From NCBI GenBank assembly GCA_030407315.1, contig JALQPE010000569.1:62001-126000 (forward strand): a stretch of 64,000 nucleotides of DNA. The letters are read 5' to 3'. The DNA is from Asparagopsis taxiformis (Eukaryota; Rhodophyta; Florideophyceae; Bonnemaisoniales; Bonnemaisoniaceae). The position numbers were made by a program, and so were the translations under genes. Under the pieces are notes generated by a model that saw nothing but the letters and a program-made list of their open reading frames with translations, was not told the origin of the DNA and searched no databases. Position 1 is the first letter of the stretch, and each line of letters opens with the position of its first letter. Below are positions 1-11,247 of this stretch, in pieces.

Positions 1-288
1 TGGGGTTTGAACTTCTAGTTTGGAGTTACGAGCTTCGGGGGAGCTGTCCAGGAACACATCCTCTCTGAACTGAGTCATCACCCTGAAAGGTCGATTCTCG
101 GACGTCGTGTCTATGAACCTGAGCCTGGTCCCAGCCCAGGAAGGTGACCTTACGGTCGCGTCGCGAATCTGTTTTCGTGACATTCCGTCATCGATTGAAA
201 CGAACAGCCCCTCCAAAGTCGATTTCGCGGTCGTCAGTATCGCGGTTCTGAAGGTCTTGGCACCGTCGGGAAAGACGGACAAATTCCG
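1..288 (-). CDS. Possible partial gene, product unknown
   Basis: A 96-codon frame on the minus strand is open from an in-frame TGA at 289-291 to the window edge. Its translation looks protein-like, with mixed hydrophobic and charged residues and no low complexity. It includes an FPDGAKTF stretch and ends in a Pro-, Ser- and Glu-containing tail. The first in-frame ATG is at 181-183, so the frame upstream of it would have to be non-coding or joined by splicing. I recognise no domain. The competing plus-strand frame (107-352) looks less natural. This could be the start of a gene lying mostly outside the window, or chance. Confidence 0.3.
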
Positions 289-2425
289 TCAAAAGATACG
301 CAGGAAAGAAAACGGGAGATATTTCGACTTGTACACAGCACTAGTGCCCTAGTTTGTGTCTGATGACATCAGGCTGATGCGTTGCACGTGTATCATACCT
401 CAGGCCGCGCTTCCCCAACCCACTACTAAAGTATCTCCTTCGTTCCTAAAAAGCACGAGGTCTTCATTTGAAATTATATCCGTGATGCCGACGAAAATTG
501 GCGAATGGCGGCCTTCTGAATGGTAAACATCCAAGACGTGTAGATAGGCGTTGTCAGCGTGATCACTAGACTGGTGATAGAAACTCTTTTAATCGAAGCG
601 AATAATTGTTCCACTAACACTATCACAACTTGCAGTCCTCTACTTCACAATGGGATTTCTTCTTGTGTGCCCAAACAAGAACTCACGATGTCTTCGTTGT
701 TTCATCACTCTTTTGCTTCTGATATATTTTTGTATTGGTTTGGTACCTTCGGGGTGGATGATGGTGGAAACAATAATATTCCTTTCAAGTAAGAGTGACC
801 AGGCAGTCGGGCTTCTGTTAGCTGGAAACCTTGCATCCGTTGTGACAACTCTTGACTTTTTCGTCGATATGGCAAGATTTATCGGAATTTCTGTGCTCGC
901 TCCCCTACAAGGAAACGTCGAAGAGTCACAGGACAGTATTCCTTAGCTCAGACAGACGGATCAAGTTATGAAAACTGGTACAATTGATTTTGGTTATCGC
1001 CAATGAAGTGATGCAAGTCATGGATTTACACACACACCCCATATGTTGTAAAGTTGAAAAATCCCTGAATTACAGTCCATTGAGTTTTACCATCCTCGCA
1101 TGTTGCGCCACAAACTATACTGTAGTCGATATTGTTCTTCTTAATAAGTACAAGAGTCATGAAATATGCAACTGGTTGGGGTATATGAGGCAAGCAAAAG
1201 ATCTAAACCACACGAAGACCAAAATGCGGTGTGAATCATGATTGATATCCCCCTGTAGCGTTATAATGGAGAGAACAGTGCATTGAATCTCTGTTTCTTC
1301 TCTTCTTGTCCCTCCGATTGTGAATTTTTAAACATGTCTTAGTATCAAACTTACTGTCCTCCTGCCAATGTTAGAATAGTACTACAGTTAATGCGATGCT
1401 AGCACCCTCAAGACCACAGAAAATGTTGTACTTGCGCAGGCACTAGGGCTAGGAACTCTACTCATGTGACTATCCGAACCGGGTGGAGCTCATGGACCAT
1501 AGAGAAGCGGGTATGAACAATCCACCTAGAATGGGACGCTTTCCAAACTGACAGTACTAGAGAATCACAACCCAGTTTCATTTGAGGGTACTAAATTTAA
1601 TTGAGGCATAATCAAAGTTTCCATAACCCTACACCTCTCGTATTATCACTCGATTGGTAGTTTTATTCAATCTTATGGTAGTACGTGTCCACGGTTTTTC
1701 CCTTTTGTGTGGGACAGCTATCATACGTGTTCCTCCTGACAGAGCGTTTTGCGAGAAACATCTGTTTTGGAATTTTCTTTGTGCCATACTTGGGATTCCC
1801 GACTGTTCGGCCGTAGAGAATATTGTGCCTCGCAGATATTGAAGTTGTCATGTCACCTGGTTATATCAATATCCCAACACCGACTACAAGGGGTTTTCCC
1901 TGCACATGTCTTCGCGATCTAGTTGACAGCGCCCCGGTTCCAAATTTTGTGACCAGCGAGGCAGAATTTTCCATGACGACCGTGAAGTCTGCGATAATTT
2001 ATCTCTCCCAGACAACCACTGCTCACAAATTGTAGATTGTCTGCACCGCGTTTAAACTCGATGATAGCAAACTGCCCAGCGATCTCGAGACAAGTGGAGG
2101 TTACCGACCAGATCATGCAATAGAAGGAATCGATGATACCACCATCTCATTACACTCAATGCGACACGTGAATTGTTCGTCTCATCACGGTGCCGTCCAT
2201 CTAACATACTGTTAACCATTTTACCCGAGACTAGTAGACTCTGACAATCATGTTCCATTACTGATATTGCTACGGTCAAGATAAATACTATCTGAACTTG
2301 ACAGACAGCTGGCATTATCAAAGGGATAACTGAAATGTCAACCCCAAGTGCAGGCATCACTCTTTCCCGTAATTCAAATATTAGTTTATCGAGTCATACT
2401 CGATTCACTGACCGTCCTAATCCAT
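289..2425. other. No recognisable gene
   Basis: Only short overlapping frames are present on both strands. The one with most character is a 98-aa hydrophobic frame at 650-946 (+) with two possible membrane segments, but nothing supports it as a gene. I see no repeat or RNA gene. The right end is the 3' flank of the minus-strand cysteine-rich gene. Confidence 0.5.
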
Positions 2426-4150
2426 CTACTGAATGAATGCGAGACACTCAGTCTCACCTTCACCGTACGTGAATGTTCCAGCAGGACATGCTTCACAGTG
2501 GACTGCGCCTTCTGTGCTTGAAAACATATCTGCTGGACAATTTTCACAAGATGTACTGCGAGGTTGCGATGAAAAAGTGCCCGCTGGACAAGGTAAACAT
2601 ACTTCATCTTCCTCACCACTGAATGTACCCGGTAAACATCTGAGACAACGACCATTTCTCAATCCCATGCCAAATGAGCAAACACATTGAGATGGGTCTC
2701 TAAATAACTGCCGCATTCCTGTAGGACATCGGCGACAAGCCAGTCCATCACTCACACTCTCAAAGATGCATTTTGAACAAGTTTCGCTGGCATCGAATAT
2801 GAAGCGATTCGGTAAGAAACCTGGATCACATCTTCTGCAATTCGCACCCTCGGGTGTGTTTCGTCGACACAGAGATGGTATACATTGGTCTATATCAAGC
2901 GAACGGGTGAATCCATTCGGACACCCCGATTGTACATTTCGACATTCATCAATCGAAAGAAGCATTAAATCACGAACGAATAGTCGTGGTCCAATATTGC
3001 TGGCTGTACCTTCCGGGCATGGAATACATCTCACACTATCTTCCGATGCAATTAATCCAGCTGGACATCGACGACACAAGGACATGCCCCGTTCAGGTGC
3101 GATGCGACCCTCAAAACATTGTTCACAAGGTTCTCCATTCGAGCTGACTGTGCCAGGTTCACAGGCTACACATCTACCATTGACTAGCATGCTTCCCGGT
3201 GAGCAGACGCAACCATTGGGTGATCCTGCCATTCCAGCAGGACATCGTGTACATTTTGTGGCATTTGGAGCAAGAGCCACACTATTTGGAGGACATGTTT
3301 CACAAAGACCTGTTCTTGGATTCACGCGTTGGTCATTTTGGCATCTAACACAAGCCCCATCCTCCGTCTCGATAGCATCGACTGGGCAAGGACCTCTTCT
3401 TCGTCTACACACTGTAGCTCCAACACCAAGCGATGTAAAACCAGGCCCGCATCGTTCGCATGCCCCGAAACGAAACTCTTGTATCGTGCCCGTTGGACAT
3501 GGTGTACATTGACGAGCTCCTCGTTCAGAAAATGTTCCCATTGGACATCTTTCACAAAATTGTGATGAACGCTCCGCCTTGAAATCTCCTTCGAAACATC
3601 TCTGACATCCGCCAGCTCCGTCATGTTGTCTACCTGGAGAACATACCACGGTCTCACATGCGTCGACGTTTTCTGATCCAAGAGCTGAGAACGAATTTGC
3701 CGGGCATCTTTGACATCGGAGGTTTGTTTCATCTGAGCTGAACGTTCCCGCTGGACACTGTTCACACTGAGTTCCATCTGAGCTTAGAACGGTACCGGGT
3801 CCACATGCAAGGCAGTTTGAAATATTGGTAGCACGACGTCGAGACGTCGTACCAGAGGGACACGGAATACATTGATTCCCGTCCATAAACGTACCTCCTG
3901 GACATACAGTGCAAAGATCGCGACCTTGTGAACCGATGCTTAAGGTCGTTCTACCTGATGGACAGGGTCGGCATGATGACGCTTCAATTCTGTCCTGCCA
4001 TGTTGCAATTGGGCATAAAGAACAGGACGTTCCATTTCGAAAGCTCCCAGGTCGGCATCGTTGAGAAACGGATGACGAGATAAGAAGGGTACAGATAAAG
4101 AACCTGAGGAGGTTCAGTGTTGAGAAGTCGGATGAAGCTAAAGATTTCAT
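2426..4150 (-). CDS. Secreted cysteine-rich protein, ephrin-receptor/TNFR-like repeats
   Basis: Intact 574-aa protein starting at an ATG. Residues 1-30 form a signal peptide with the hydrophobic core LLRFFICTLLISSSVS. The mature protein is almost entirely short Cys-rich modules of the pattern CPxGTFS...C..CP, typical of GCC2/GCC3 or ephrin-receptor-like repeats, beginning within a few residues of the cleavage site. A region around residues 385-440 departs from the repeat spacing. There is no C-terminal membrane segment or kinase, so it is probably secreted or cell-wall associated. Such modules form disulfide-bonded rods used in binding or adhesion. The partner is unknown. It is divergent from a related gene at 5044-6099, which suggests an inverted duplication. 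Family assignment is from pattern only. Confidence 0.85.
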   Translation of the reverse strand: MKSLASSDFSTLNLLRFFICTLLISSSVSQRCRPGSFRNGTSCSLCPIATWQDRIEASSCRPCPSGRTTLSIGSQGRDLCTVCPGGTFMDGNQCIPCPSGTTSRRRATNISNCLACGPGTVLSSDGTQCEQCPAGTFSSDETNLRCQRCPANSFSALGSENVDACETVVCSPGRQHDGAGGCQRCFEGDFKAERSSQFCERCPMGTFSERGARQCTPCPTGTIQEFRFGACERCGPGFTSLGVGATVCRRRRGPCPVDAIETEDGACVRCQNDQRVNPRTGLCETCPPNSVALAPNATKCTRCPAGMAGSPNGCVCSPGSMLVNGRCVACEPGTVSSNGEPCEQCFEGRIAPERGMSLCRRCPAGLIASEDSVRCIPCPEGTASNIGPRLFVRDLMLLSIDECRNVQSGCPNGFTRSLDIDQCIPSLCRRNTPEGANCRRCDPGFLPNRFIFDASETCSKCIFESVSDGLACRRCPTGMRQLFRDPSQCVCSFGMGLRNGRCLRCLPGTFSGEEDEVCLPCPAGTFSSQPRSTSCENCPADMFSSTEGAVHCEACPAGTFTYGEGETECLAFIQ

Positions 4151-5043
4151 GTTGCAACTCTTTAGACTTGAATGCGATACATGGGTAGACGTGATGCGTT
4201 ATCTATGTTTATCAATGGAAGTTTGTGTTCTGGACGTGATGGAAGAATAAATTGGTGTTTCATGATTCTGCTTCCAAACCGAATTCATTTCAACAGTTCC
4301 AAAGGTATTGGTTATAATAATGACTAAGCGAAAAGGCGAGGGTAATCTAAAAATACATGCGCATTGTATGGTGAAGCACTATAAGCCTGCAATAGATGGA
4401 TGCACTTGTTGGATCAGTATATTGCTGGCAATGCGAAGAAACATAAACATATGATTTTCCATCCATTGTCACTAGAAAGGCATTGTCATTTTTCCTGCTC
4501 TGAAATGCCGACTCAATCGTTGGGTATGGAAGGCGGATCTAGAGAGTTTGTCTAAAGGGCGTTTTGGTTTTATGATGTTGTGTATGTTACACAAAACTAT
4601 AAACGCAGCAATGTGGAACCATCTACAGATCACCACGTACAATATGACGCATACCGCGTGATTCTCGACACCCATTTATCATCGCTATATGTAACGTTGT
4701 TTTGTCCACAACGCACAATTTCAAGTTGCTTCCAATGGTGAATCCCCCTTTAGCTACCTACTTGCCACTTGATGTTCCACTAGACAGATACGCTATATGC
4801 GCACTTTCTTCTATTCTATTCAGCAATAGGAAAAAAGCAATGTGAATGGTGCATCGTCATGTCACAATTTCAGTCCCGTGGACCTTATCACGCTCATACT
4901 CACCCGAAGCATGGTAGAACGTTACATATCGCACCTCCATTCTGCTCCACACCACAATATCATACCTGTCATTCCATATGACTAAATATCACATCATCCT
5001 AGAACGGCCCCCTGCAACCAACTCGCAAATCCAGACACTAACC
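4151..5043. promoter_or_regulatory. Shared intergenic region of the divergent Cys-rich pair
   Basis: About 890 bp separate the two divergent start codons. Both promoters must lie here or overlap. I found no convincing TATA box or repeat. A 67-aa frame at 4472-4675 (-) is not supported as a gene. Confidence 0.4.
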
Positions 5044-6099
5044 ATGAAGCAAGCCATCCTCATTGTATCGATCATCATTCTCCAATCCATTCACCTCGCT
5101 TATTCGCAACCTAGATGTCGATTCGGTGCCATACTCGTGAATGAAACCACATGCGTCGCTTGTGAGCCTGGAACCTTCCAAGATAGGAATGAATGTCTGC
5201 CGTGTCCTCCAGGCACATTCGTTCAATTCGCCTTTGCAAGATTCTGTCGTCCATGTCCGATCGGTCGTTTCGCAAGTAGATTTGGTATGGAACGATGTGA
5301 ATTCTGTCCGCGAAATTCAGCAGCTCCCAATGAAGGTTCTGCTGAATGTACGTCATCGTGTCGAAACGGCTGTCCGCAATGTGCTCCTGGATTCGGATAC
5401 AATGCTGAACGAAATCGCTGCACAAAATGCGCATCGGGGACGATCAGTTCGGTTTTCAGTGCGACACCTTGTTTCCCGTGTAGCGGCGGATCTATCCCGA
5501 ACGAAGACCAAACGAAGTGTATCTGCCCTCCTGGATTACTCAATGGCCCGATCACAACGGCCACCAGATCATGTACGGAGTGTCCATCAGGTGCCAGTTC
5601 GCCGGATGGAATCAGATGCGTGTGTGAACCTGGCCGAACTCCCGACAGGTTTAATGGCGGCTCCTTGGATTCTTGTTTATGCCCTTTAGGGATGACAGAT
5701 GTTGATGGAAAATGTGTAGAATGTACATTGGCAGACGTGGTCAGTATTGGTTGCAGGCTATGCTTCCCAGGAACTGGGCGAGTGGGTGACAGATGTGAAC
5801 GCTGCAAGAGGAATACTGTTTCAGCGGATACGAGCTTGGAGTCATGCCAAGAATGTCCCGATGGACTTATGCCAAACCAATTTCAAACAGACTGCATCTG
5901 TCCGCGTGGAATGGCGATGAATGAAGATGGCGTGTGCGAAATTTGTCCACCAGGCACTGCATGGAGTCGATCCAATGGCATGTGCAACTCTTGCAGGCTT
6001 CAAGGTGGCATTAGCAGACGACCTGGTAGCCTTAGTTGCCGACAATGTCCGTTCAGATGGGAACCGAACAGTAGTGGTACGCGATGCATCAGAGCATGA
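5044..6099 (+). CDS. Secreted cysteine-rich protein, ephrin-receptor/TNFR-like repeats
   Basis: The frame is open from an ATG at 4978, but the ATG at 5044 is preferred. It directly begins a classic signal peptide (MKQAILIVSIIILQSIHLAYS) and has A at -3, giving 351 aa. The mature chain is a run of Cys-rich modules with CEPGTFQ, CPPGTF, CPxG and similar motifs, the same architecture as the larger divergent neighbour. The C-terminus (GTRCIRA) has no membrane segment. Likely an extracellular or cell-wall protein. The pair probably arose by duplication with inversion and later changed repeat number (574 against 351 aa). Molecular function unknown. Confidence 0.85.
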   Translation: MKQAILIVSIIILQSIHLAYSQPRCRFGAILVNETTCVACEPGTFQDRNECLPCPPGTFVQFAFARFCRPCPIGRFASRFGMERCEFCPRNSAAPNEGSAECTSSCRNGCPQCAPGFGYNAERNRCTKCASGTISSVFSATPCFPCSGGSIPNEDQTKCICPPGLLNGPITTATRSCTECPSGASSPDGIRCVCEPGRTPDRFNGGSLDSCLCPLGMTDVDGKCVECTLADVVSIGCRLCFPGTGRVGDRCERCKRNTVSADTSLESCQECPDGLMPNQFQTDCICPRGMAMNEDGVCEICPPGTAWSRSNGMCNSCRLQGGISRRPGSLSCRQCPFRWEPNSSGTRCIRA

Positions 6100-6353
6100 T
6101 GGATGTGCTAGAAGCTTGGAAAAGAATCAATTCCAGCTTGATAACTGCGTCAGTCATATTGTTCACAAAGGTTGAGGACTACTTCACGCTGATTGATGTT
6201 GGGCAGTAGACAATGAACCGTAGCGAGGTGGGTTCGCAACTATGTTTTCCGAGGCTGGGATCATGCGGGATATATTTTGCTATTTGGAAATTTTTTAAAT
6301 TTTCAAAAACTTTGTAGTATGAATTTAAATTTCAGCGGAAGCGTAGTGCGGGC

Positions 6354-6426
6354 AGCATCGTGGCGCAGTGGTTAGCGTGCTGGGCCCATAACCCAGCGGT
6401 CCTGAGATCGAAACTCAGCGATGCTA
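6354..6426 (+). tRNA. Initiator tRNA-Met (CAU)
   Basis: 73 nt without encoded CCA. The acceptor stem is AGCATCG/CGATGCT with an A1-U72 pair and discriminator A. The anticodon stem is CTGGG/CCCAG, containing the three G-C pairs typical of initiators. The loop is CCCATAA with anticodon CAT. The T stem is CTGAG/CTCAG with loop ATCGAAA, giving A54 and A60 instead of T54 and pyrimidine 60, the eukaryotic initiator signature. No intron. It is distinct from an elongator Met tRNA. Confidence 0.95.
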
Positions 6427-6479
6427 CTCCCAGAGGTTTGAGGGAAGCTACGAGAATCGGAATGTGTTACACACACCAA

Positions 6480-6487
6480 TTTTTTTT
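6480..6487 (+). terminator. T8 run, likely Pol III terminator of the tRNA
   Basis: First long T run downstream, about 54 nt after the tRNA 3' end. Runs of four or more T stop RNA polymerase III. The trailer would be somewhat long. Confidence 0.55.
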
Positions 6488-6639
6488 GGCAATCTGTACG
6501 AATCATCGCGGGTGGGGTTCACTGGACATCCGGAATTTTCCATGCGTCCTTACTTCAGCATTTAAGGGTGGCCTTGGCCTGGCTAGCGGCCTGATGAACG
6601 AGTATCATCATAGTTCTTTTTGTTACTGCAAACAGTGGA

Positions 6640-6712
6640 GGAATTTGGCAATAGTCATATGGCTATTTTGTGACTAATTTTGCGCAGCGGCGGTGCTGGC
6701 TCGGTGCACTAT
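6640..6712 (+). repeat. Dispersed repeat tail also found near 57,415
   Basis: The stretch beginning GGAATTTGGCAATA, continuing CTATTTTGTGACT and then TGCGCAGCGG recurs, with substitutions and an insertion, at 57,415-57,495. One copy follows the initiator tRNA gene and the other lies just upstream of the copia-type element at 58 kb. It may be the end of a retroelement or SINE-like repeat. Boundaries are unknown. Confidence 0.5.
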
Positions 6713-7441
6713 CTGGGACTTCTGTTGTCCGGGGAGGAACTTGGAGAAATAGATAACTTGGATGCTGAATTACATCAGACGAGCTCGCAGTCATGAAAGT
6801 TTATTGTAAATTACAAGCTTTGTGCAAACTTTAGAGGACATTTATTTAGGTTTCGAAGCGTGACATGTCTATGCACTGGACACCTGTCTCTGCTATCTGA
6901 ACGTAGATTTGCAATCACCTAAGAACGCCATGCATAGATAGACATGGTATTTTTTTCGAACACCTCGTTCTAACAGATCATGGCGATGCAGACAAAGGGT
7001 TTTCGCAGGACACAGTGATCAGCAAAAGTCTATCATTTGTGCGCACATCGTGTCGTGTCTAGATCAATCACAAGTGGCCCTGTTGCGATTCATGATTACG
7101 CAGCGCAATTGCAATCTGGGCGATTAGATCAGCCGAGATTGCGACACCTTCATTCTACGAATTCAATTGGATAAACGGTGAGAGCAACATGCGTGTTGGA
7201 GGGAACGGAAGCGTGAAAGGTGAGAAATGTGGGATGTCGTTACAAGCTTACGAGAACTGTGAACATGATATATGGAAGGTAACCACTGGTGGTGATAGTT
7301 GAACTGTTTCCAGAACTAAAACTTTGAACTCGAAACAGAATGGGATCTTTCCCAAATTACCGCAGCACCACTTGGGAGCTCATGAATGTGCCTCTACTAG
7401 AATCTGAAAAAACTTCTCATGATTCAGGAGACGATTAACAG
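6713..7441. other. No recognisable gene
   Basis: About 730 bp with no frame of note on either strand and no repeat seen. Confidence 0.5.
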
Positions 7442-9370
7442 ATGACTAGGAACCAAAATACTGTTCGAAACAGTTTGAATACGTCAAGAAACGATTCAAT
7501 TGGCAGGAATCCACAGCCGCGGGATCAGGAACAAACCTTTCATCCGGATCCCTCGGTCGTTTGCAACAGAGCTGCAACATCTACCACACAACTTCGTCTT
7601 TGTTACTCAACTGATTTAGATGAGAACAGCAGTCGCACGCATAGTGCAAGATCCCTGAACAACATTAACAGCGCTGGTGGTGTTGGGAGAATGGGTGGAT
7701 TGGTTGGCGAAAATGTTGAGGAGAGCGAAAAAGCAGCAACAGAACAAGAGGGACGAATAGGGAGCGGAACGAGACCTAGCAGTCAGAGAGGAGCAACGAG
7801 AACATATATCAGAAGGAAGTATAATGGCGAAATGGAAATCATTCTCCTCTCCAAAATCGTTAACGAAAAGGTTCATATTTCTAGACACGGGAAACGACTC
7901 AGATCGAGGACGTTCGGATACGGAAAGTGACAGCAAAGACTTGCATGGACAGGTTCACATTTATTATGGATAGTTTTAATAGAGAGGAACGACCGCCTCT
8001 TGACCTTCAAGCAGAGGAAATTGTAAAGTACACTGGTCTCTGTGTCCAAATTTCCGAAGAAATAGCGCAAGAGAGGGATGAAAAAGAGGCGAGGAGGAAC
8101 GAGGAGCGTCGTCATGATGAGGATTTTGTGGAACGACGGTTCGGTAGAAGTAGCTGGTACGAGCCACGGACACGCTGTACTTACGAACGAACGAACAGTG
8201 CCACCCGCTGGTGTTTGACTGTATTGGTAGAAATGTAGAAGGTAGAGAATAGGTTAGCCAGTAGACACGAGCGTCACGACGAACGATCCACGCGTGGACT
8301 ATGTTAACGAACGAGGTGGTACGTCACCGGAGGCGCTCTCAACCAAGCCCGTAGGCACTACACGCGATCAGCCTCACGTGTGGCGATGGGTAGGGAGTAC
8401 GCAGCTCGACGGAGACGAAGCTTCGTTAGGCGAAAACGTAATACGTAGCGTAGAAGTCAGTGGTAGACTAGAGCACGTTGCCCGATCGATAATTGTCCCC
8501 TTTCCCTCCCGGCATGATGCCAATACCTATTTAGCCACGATGGCATCGCTTTACAGTGTAAACACTGCTCGTAACGTCCCCGAATGGGAAAGGACCTTGT
8601 GGGTCGCACGTAGGGACCCGTTGGTCCGTTGGCCGCGTGCCAGTTCGTTCGTTGCACACGTGTGCCGGTTGCGCGCGCGCATGCACCAGCAATGTTCGTG
8701 CATTGCTGTCGCCGGTCGTGTCCGCCGAAATTCGAATTCCGCGGAAATCGTAAATATTTGCAATTTCGGAATTGCCACGTATACTACAGTGCCGAGGTGC
8801 GCAGAATTTCTACTCGTTCTATTTCTTTATCCGCACAGAAAACAGTGGAAATTCGTGATACACAAACCATTCCACACAAGGCAGAGTTGTTCCTGTCACG
8901 GAACGTTTCCCCTCGCCGGCACCGATCACGCTGCTGGGAAGGAGGGGAAGGGAATCGAAACTAGATACATTTTTCAATTCAATGCAGCGAGCAGAGGACC
9001 AGAGGATGGAACAGGCGAAAATAGAAAACGATCAGCACGAAAATGAGCTTGAGATAAAAGGATGAAGGCCGAAAGGGAGAATTTTAATGCTGAGAGGGCT
9101 ATCAAATTGAAGCGTGACATGTTTGAAGCGCAGAGAGAGGATGCCAAAGCGAGAAGAGCAGAGGCTGCGAAAGCAGCGGAAAATGTTGCAAAGGAGTTGG
9201 ATATAAAAAAGGCGGAAGTGGAGCTTGCTGCTGCTCAGCAGAGAGCGGAGGCAGAAAAGGATAGAGCCTTTTCACAGGCTTGGAAAGATATGCGTCGTGA
9301 TTTGGAGGCGTTTAAGCGTCATGGTGGTTCATACAGCGGTGGTAGTGCAAATGATAATACATCTTTGTGA
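7442..9370 (+). pseudogene. Myb/SANT-like protein, frameshifted and split by an insertion
   Basis: Three frames read as pieces of one protein. 7442-7930 (162 aa) has a Ser/Asn/Gln-rich start and ends in a segment with an ILLSKIVN motif like the first helix of SANT-like domains. 7927-8126 continues in another frame with DRFTFIMDSFNREE and a Glu/Arg-rich helix. After a 660-bp insertion the coding sense resumes at about 8985 and in 9062-9370 as a long charged helix (MKAEREN to NDNTSL, with a stop). This order, a SANT-like head, a spacer and a charged coiled coil, is familiar from Harbinger-associated or host DNA-binding proteins. At least two frameshifts and the insertion make it non-functional. 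Family assignment is inference. Confidence 0.55.
8127..8788 (+). mobile_element. 660-bp LTR-like element, copy 1
   Basis: Starts TGTGGAAC and ends TATACTACA. The same boundaries are shared with copies at 14,092-14,754 (inverted) and 62,165-62,824, which fixes the ends. TG...CA termini and size fit a solo LTR. It interrupts the SANT-like pseudogene. The flanks (GATTT left, GTGCC right) are not a target duplication, and about 195 bp of further foreign DNA follow before the gene resumes. Confidence 0.7.
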
Positions 9371-10110
9371 GGTGGTAAAAATAGAAAAATACGTAGACTG
9401 GACGATTTCCAATCTTGTATTCATCAAGCCAACTATCGCACCCATCCATACCCTGCGAGCAAACATGTCTTCGTATGAGGTAACACGTTCGCTATAGAAA
9501 CTCTTTTCATTCCGCTTGCTTGGATCCACCCCTTCCCTTTGAATTCTTAAGTATTGGCAATTGCCAAAGTTCAACATCGGCTGCAGGGTAACAGTGGACT
9601 TCGCTCAACATTATTCATCGCACAGCACGACCATCTACCTGATCAACCCGAGAACAGTCAGTCTACGATACGTGTTTTGCAGCGGCTGTAAACAATTTTA
9701 ATGTCGACCCGTCCATCACATCACGTTGCGTACAATTCCCATGAAAATATGATCATACCTCGAGGTAACCGAAAATGATGGTCTCGCCGACTTTTTGCCT
9801 CTGACACTCGGCACACCATCCACGATCCTCATTCAAAAAACGCAGCTTATCAAATTTCCGCGCGAAAGCTCGTCATCAATCATGCAACGCACACACAACC
9901 CACTACCTTTGTCATCATCATCCCAACGTTCACCTTGAATGTCCGTTATGTGTACAAAGATCAACTTGTCCGAGTTTCGCGCGCTCAAACATCGTATTCT
10001 GACGCTCAGGCGCTTCTTTGCACTAGTTCCGTTGTCTGCAGCTGTGCACGCAACATTCTTCCCATTGCTCATGGGAAGCTGGTTTCGGCCTCTTACTGCT
10101 GGTGTTCGAA
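9371..10110. other. No recognisable gene
   Basis: About 740 bp. Only short frames on both strands, no repeat or RNA gene seen. Confidence 0.5.
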
Positions 10111-10114
10111 AGTG

Positions 10115-10820
10115 TAGTAGGTAGAAAATCCGCAAAGCGGCAAAACCACCCTACAGGTGTCCCGAGCTTCGGTAGCGTGGTAGAGCAAGCGAATCTTGCG
10201 TCAACCGCCAATGGCGTGTATACCACGAAAGGTCTTCCGGTAATGCCGGGTGAAGGTTGGGGGTGCTCACGCACGAAGTGCGTATTGATGGAGCGAAAGA
10301 CGTAACCCGTCGAGCTGTATAGCTAAAGCTAATTCGTCCTGGAAGGATGGAATAGAGCAATGCAAACACTGTTCAGTGGAGTCGTAAATTCCACGTGAGT
10401 TTACGTTACCTCTAAAAGGTTAAGCACTCTGGCTAATCCAGAGGCGTTTTATACTAGTCTAAGTTACTGTAAACAGTTAGGGTAGGTAGACAGTTAGGAA
10501 TAAATATCCTTATGTGCACCAATCAGATCCCTGATTATGGCGACTGCGGAAGCCCGCGAGATCACCAACTGTTAGTGTTACAGTGTAAAGTTAGCTGAGT
10601 CAGCTTAGTTAAAATTTGCCCCTTGTGGGGTCTTTAATTGTCCCAGTGGGTCCATTCCCTTGACTTGGGCGAGATACAGCGAGGCTGTTTCTATTGGTCA
10701 GTCCCGACCCGGGGTCATCCAATAGGATGTTGACACGACCCCACCAGGGCAGACCACCGCGTGGTATGACATCGCCCCCTCCTAAGCCAATTGTCGTCCC
10801 GACAATTCCAAAAATCTACT
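10115..10820 (+). other. Hairpin-rich region upstream of the gag-like gene
   Basis: A cluster of short perfect stem-loops. They include CCGC/GCGG (10130-10140), CCGA/TCGG (10162-10172), GCAAG/CTTGC (10185-10199), CGCC/GGCG (10206-10216), ACGCAC/GTGCGT with loop GAA (10269-10283), and AATTGTCG/CGACAATT with loop TCC (10789-10807). It may be an LTR or structured leader of the element encoding the gag-like protein. LTR ends and a primer-binding site could not be fixed. Confidence 0.4.
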
Positions 10821-11247
10821 GATTTTAAATTCCCAAATTATTTCCACCGCCGTGGCCGGCCAACCGGATAAAAATTTTGACCGCCAAAATTTGGCTGATA
10901 TTTACCCGTGCACACGGTTCCACTCCCGAGCGTCGCTCATCATCTGAGTAACGACCTTTCAGGTTTGCGTCCTTTCACCGGCTTTGCCGTGTTGTCCAAC
11001 CTTGTTCTCCCTCCGGTCCTGCCGGTTTGCGAAGCGATCTCGCCTGGCGATTCAAGTCTTGTGCCTCGCTGAAGTTTGCGCGCGTGATACGCGATTTTTC
11101 TTGCGTTAAGGGTAATACCCGCCTTGCGTTCTTCCGCGGCGTGCCTTCGGGATTCAAGAAAGACCTCACGCCTGTGGCGACCGTACGATTTGTCTGTTGC
11201 GTTGCTTCTGACTCCAGTGGAGTATTTAAGGACTGCTGTTACTCAGC

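Noticed and set aside
2766..3512. 248-aa frame opposite the Cys-rich gene
   Set aside because: Antisense of regular Cys/Gly/Pro codons. The minus-strand protein has a signal peptide and domain pattern, the plus frame has none.
10160..10230. tRNA-like D-arm GTGGTAGAGCA
   Set aside because: No B-box, acceptor stem or anticodon arm follows. Only the A-box-like part matches.
10112..10582. Putative LTR (TGTAGTAGG to TTAGTGTTACA) before the gag-like gene
   Set aside because: No second copy in the window and no convincing primer-binding site at the expected place.
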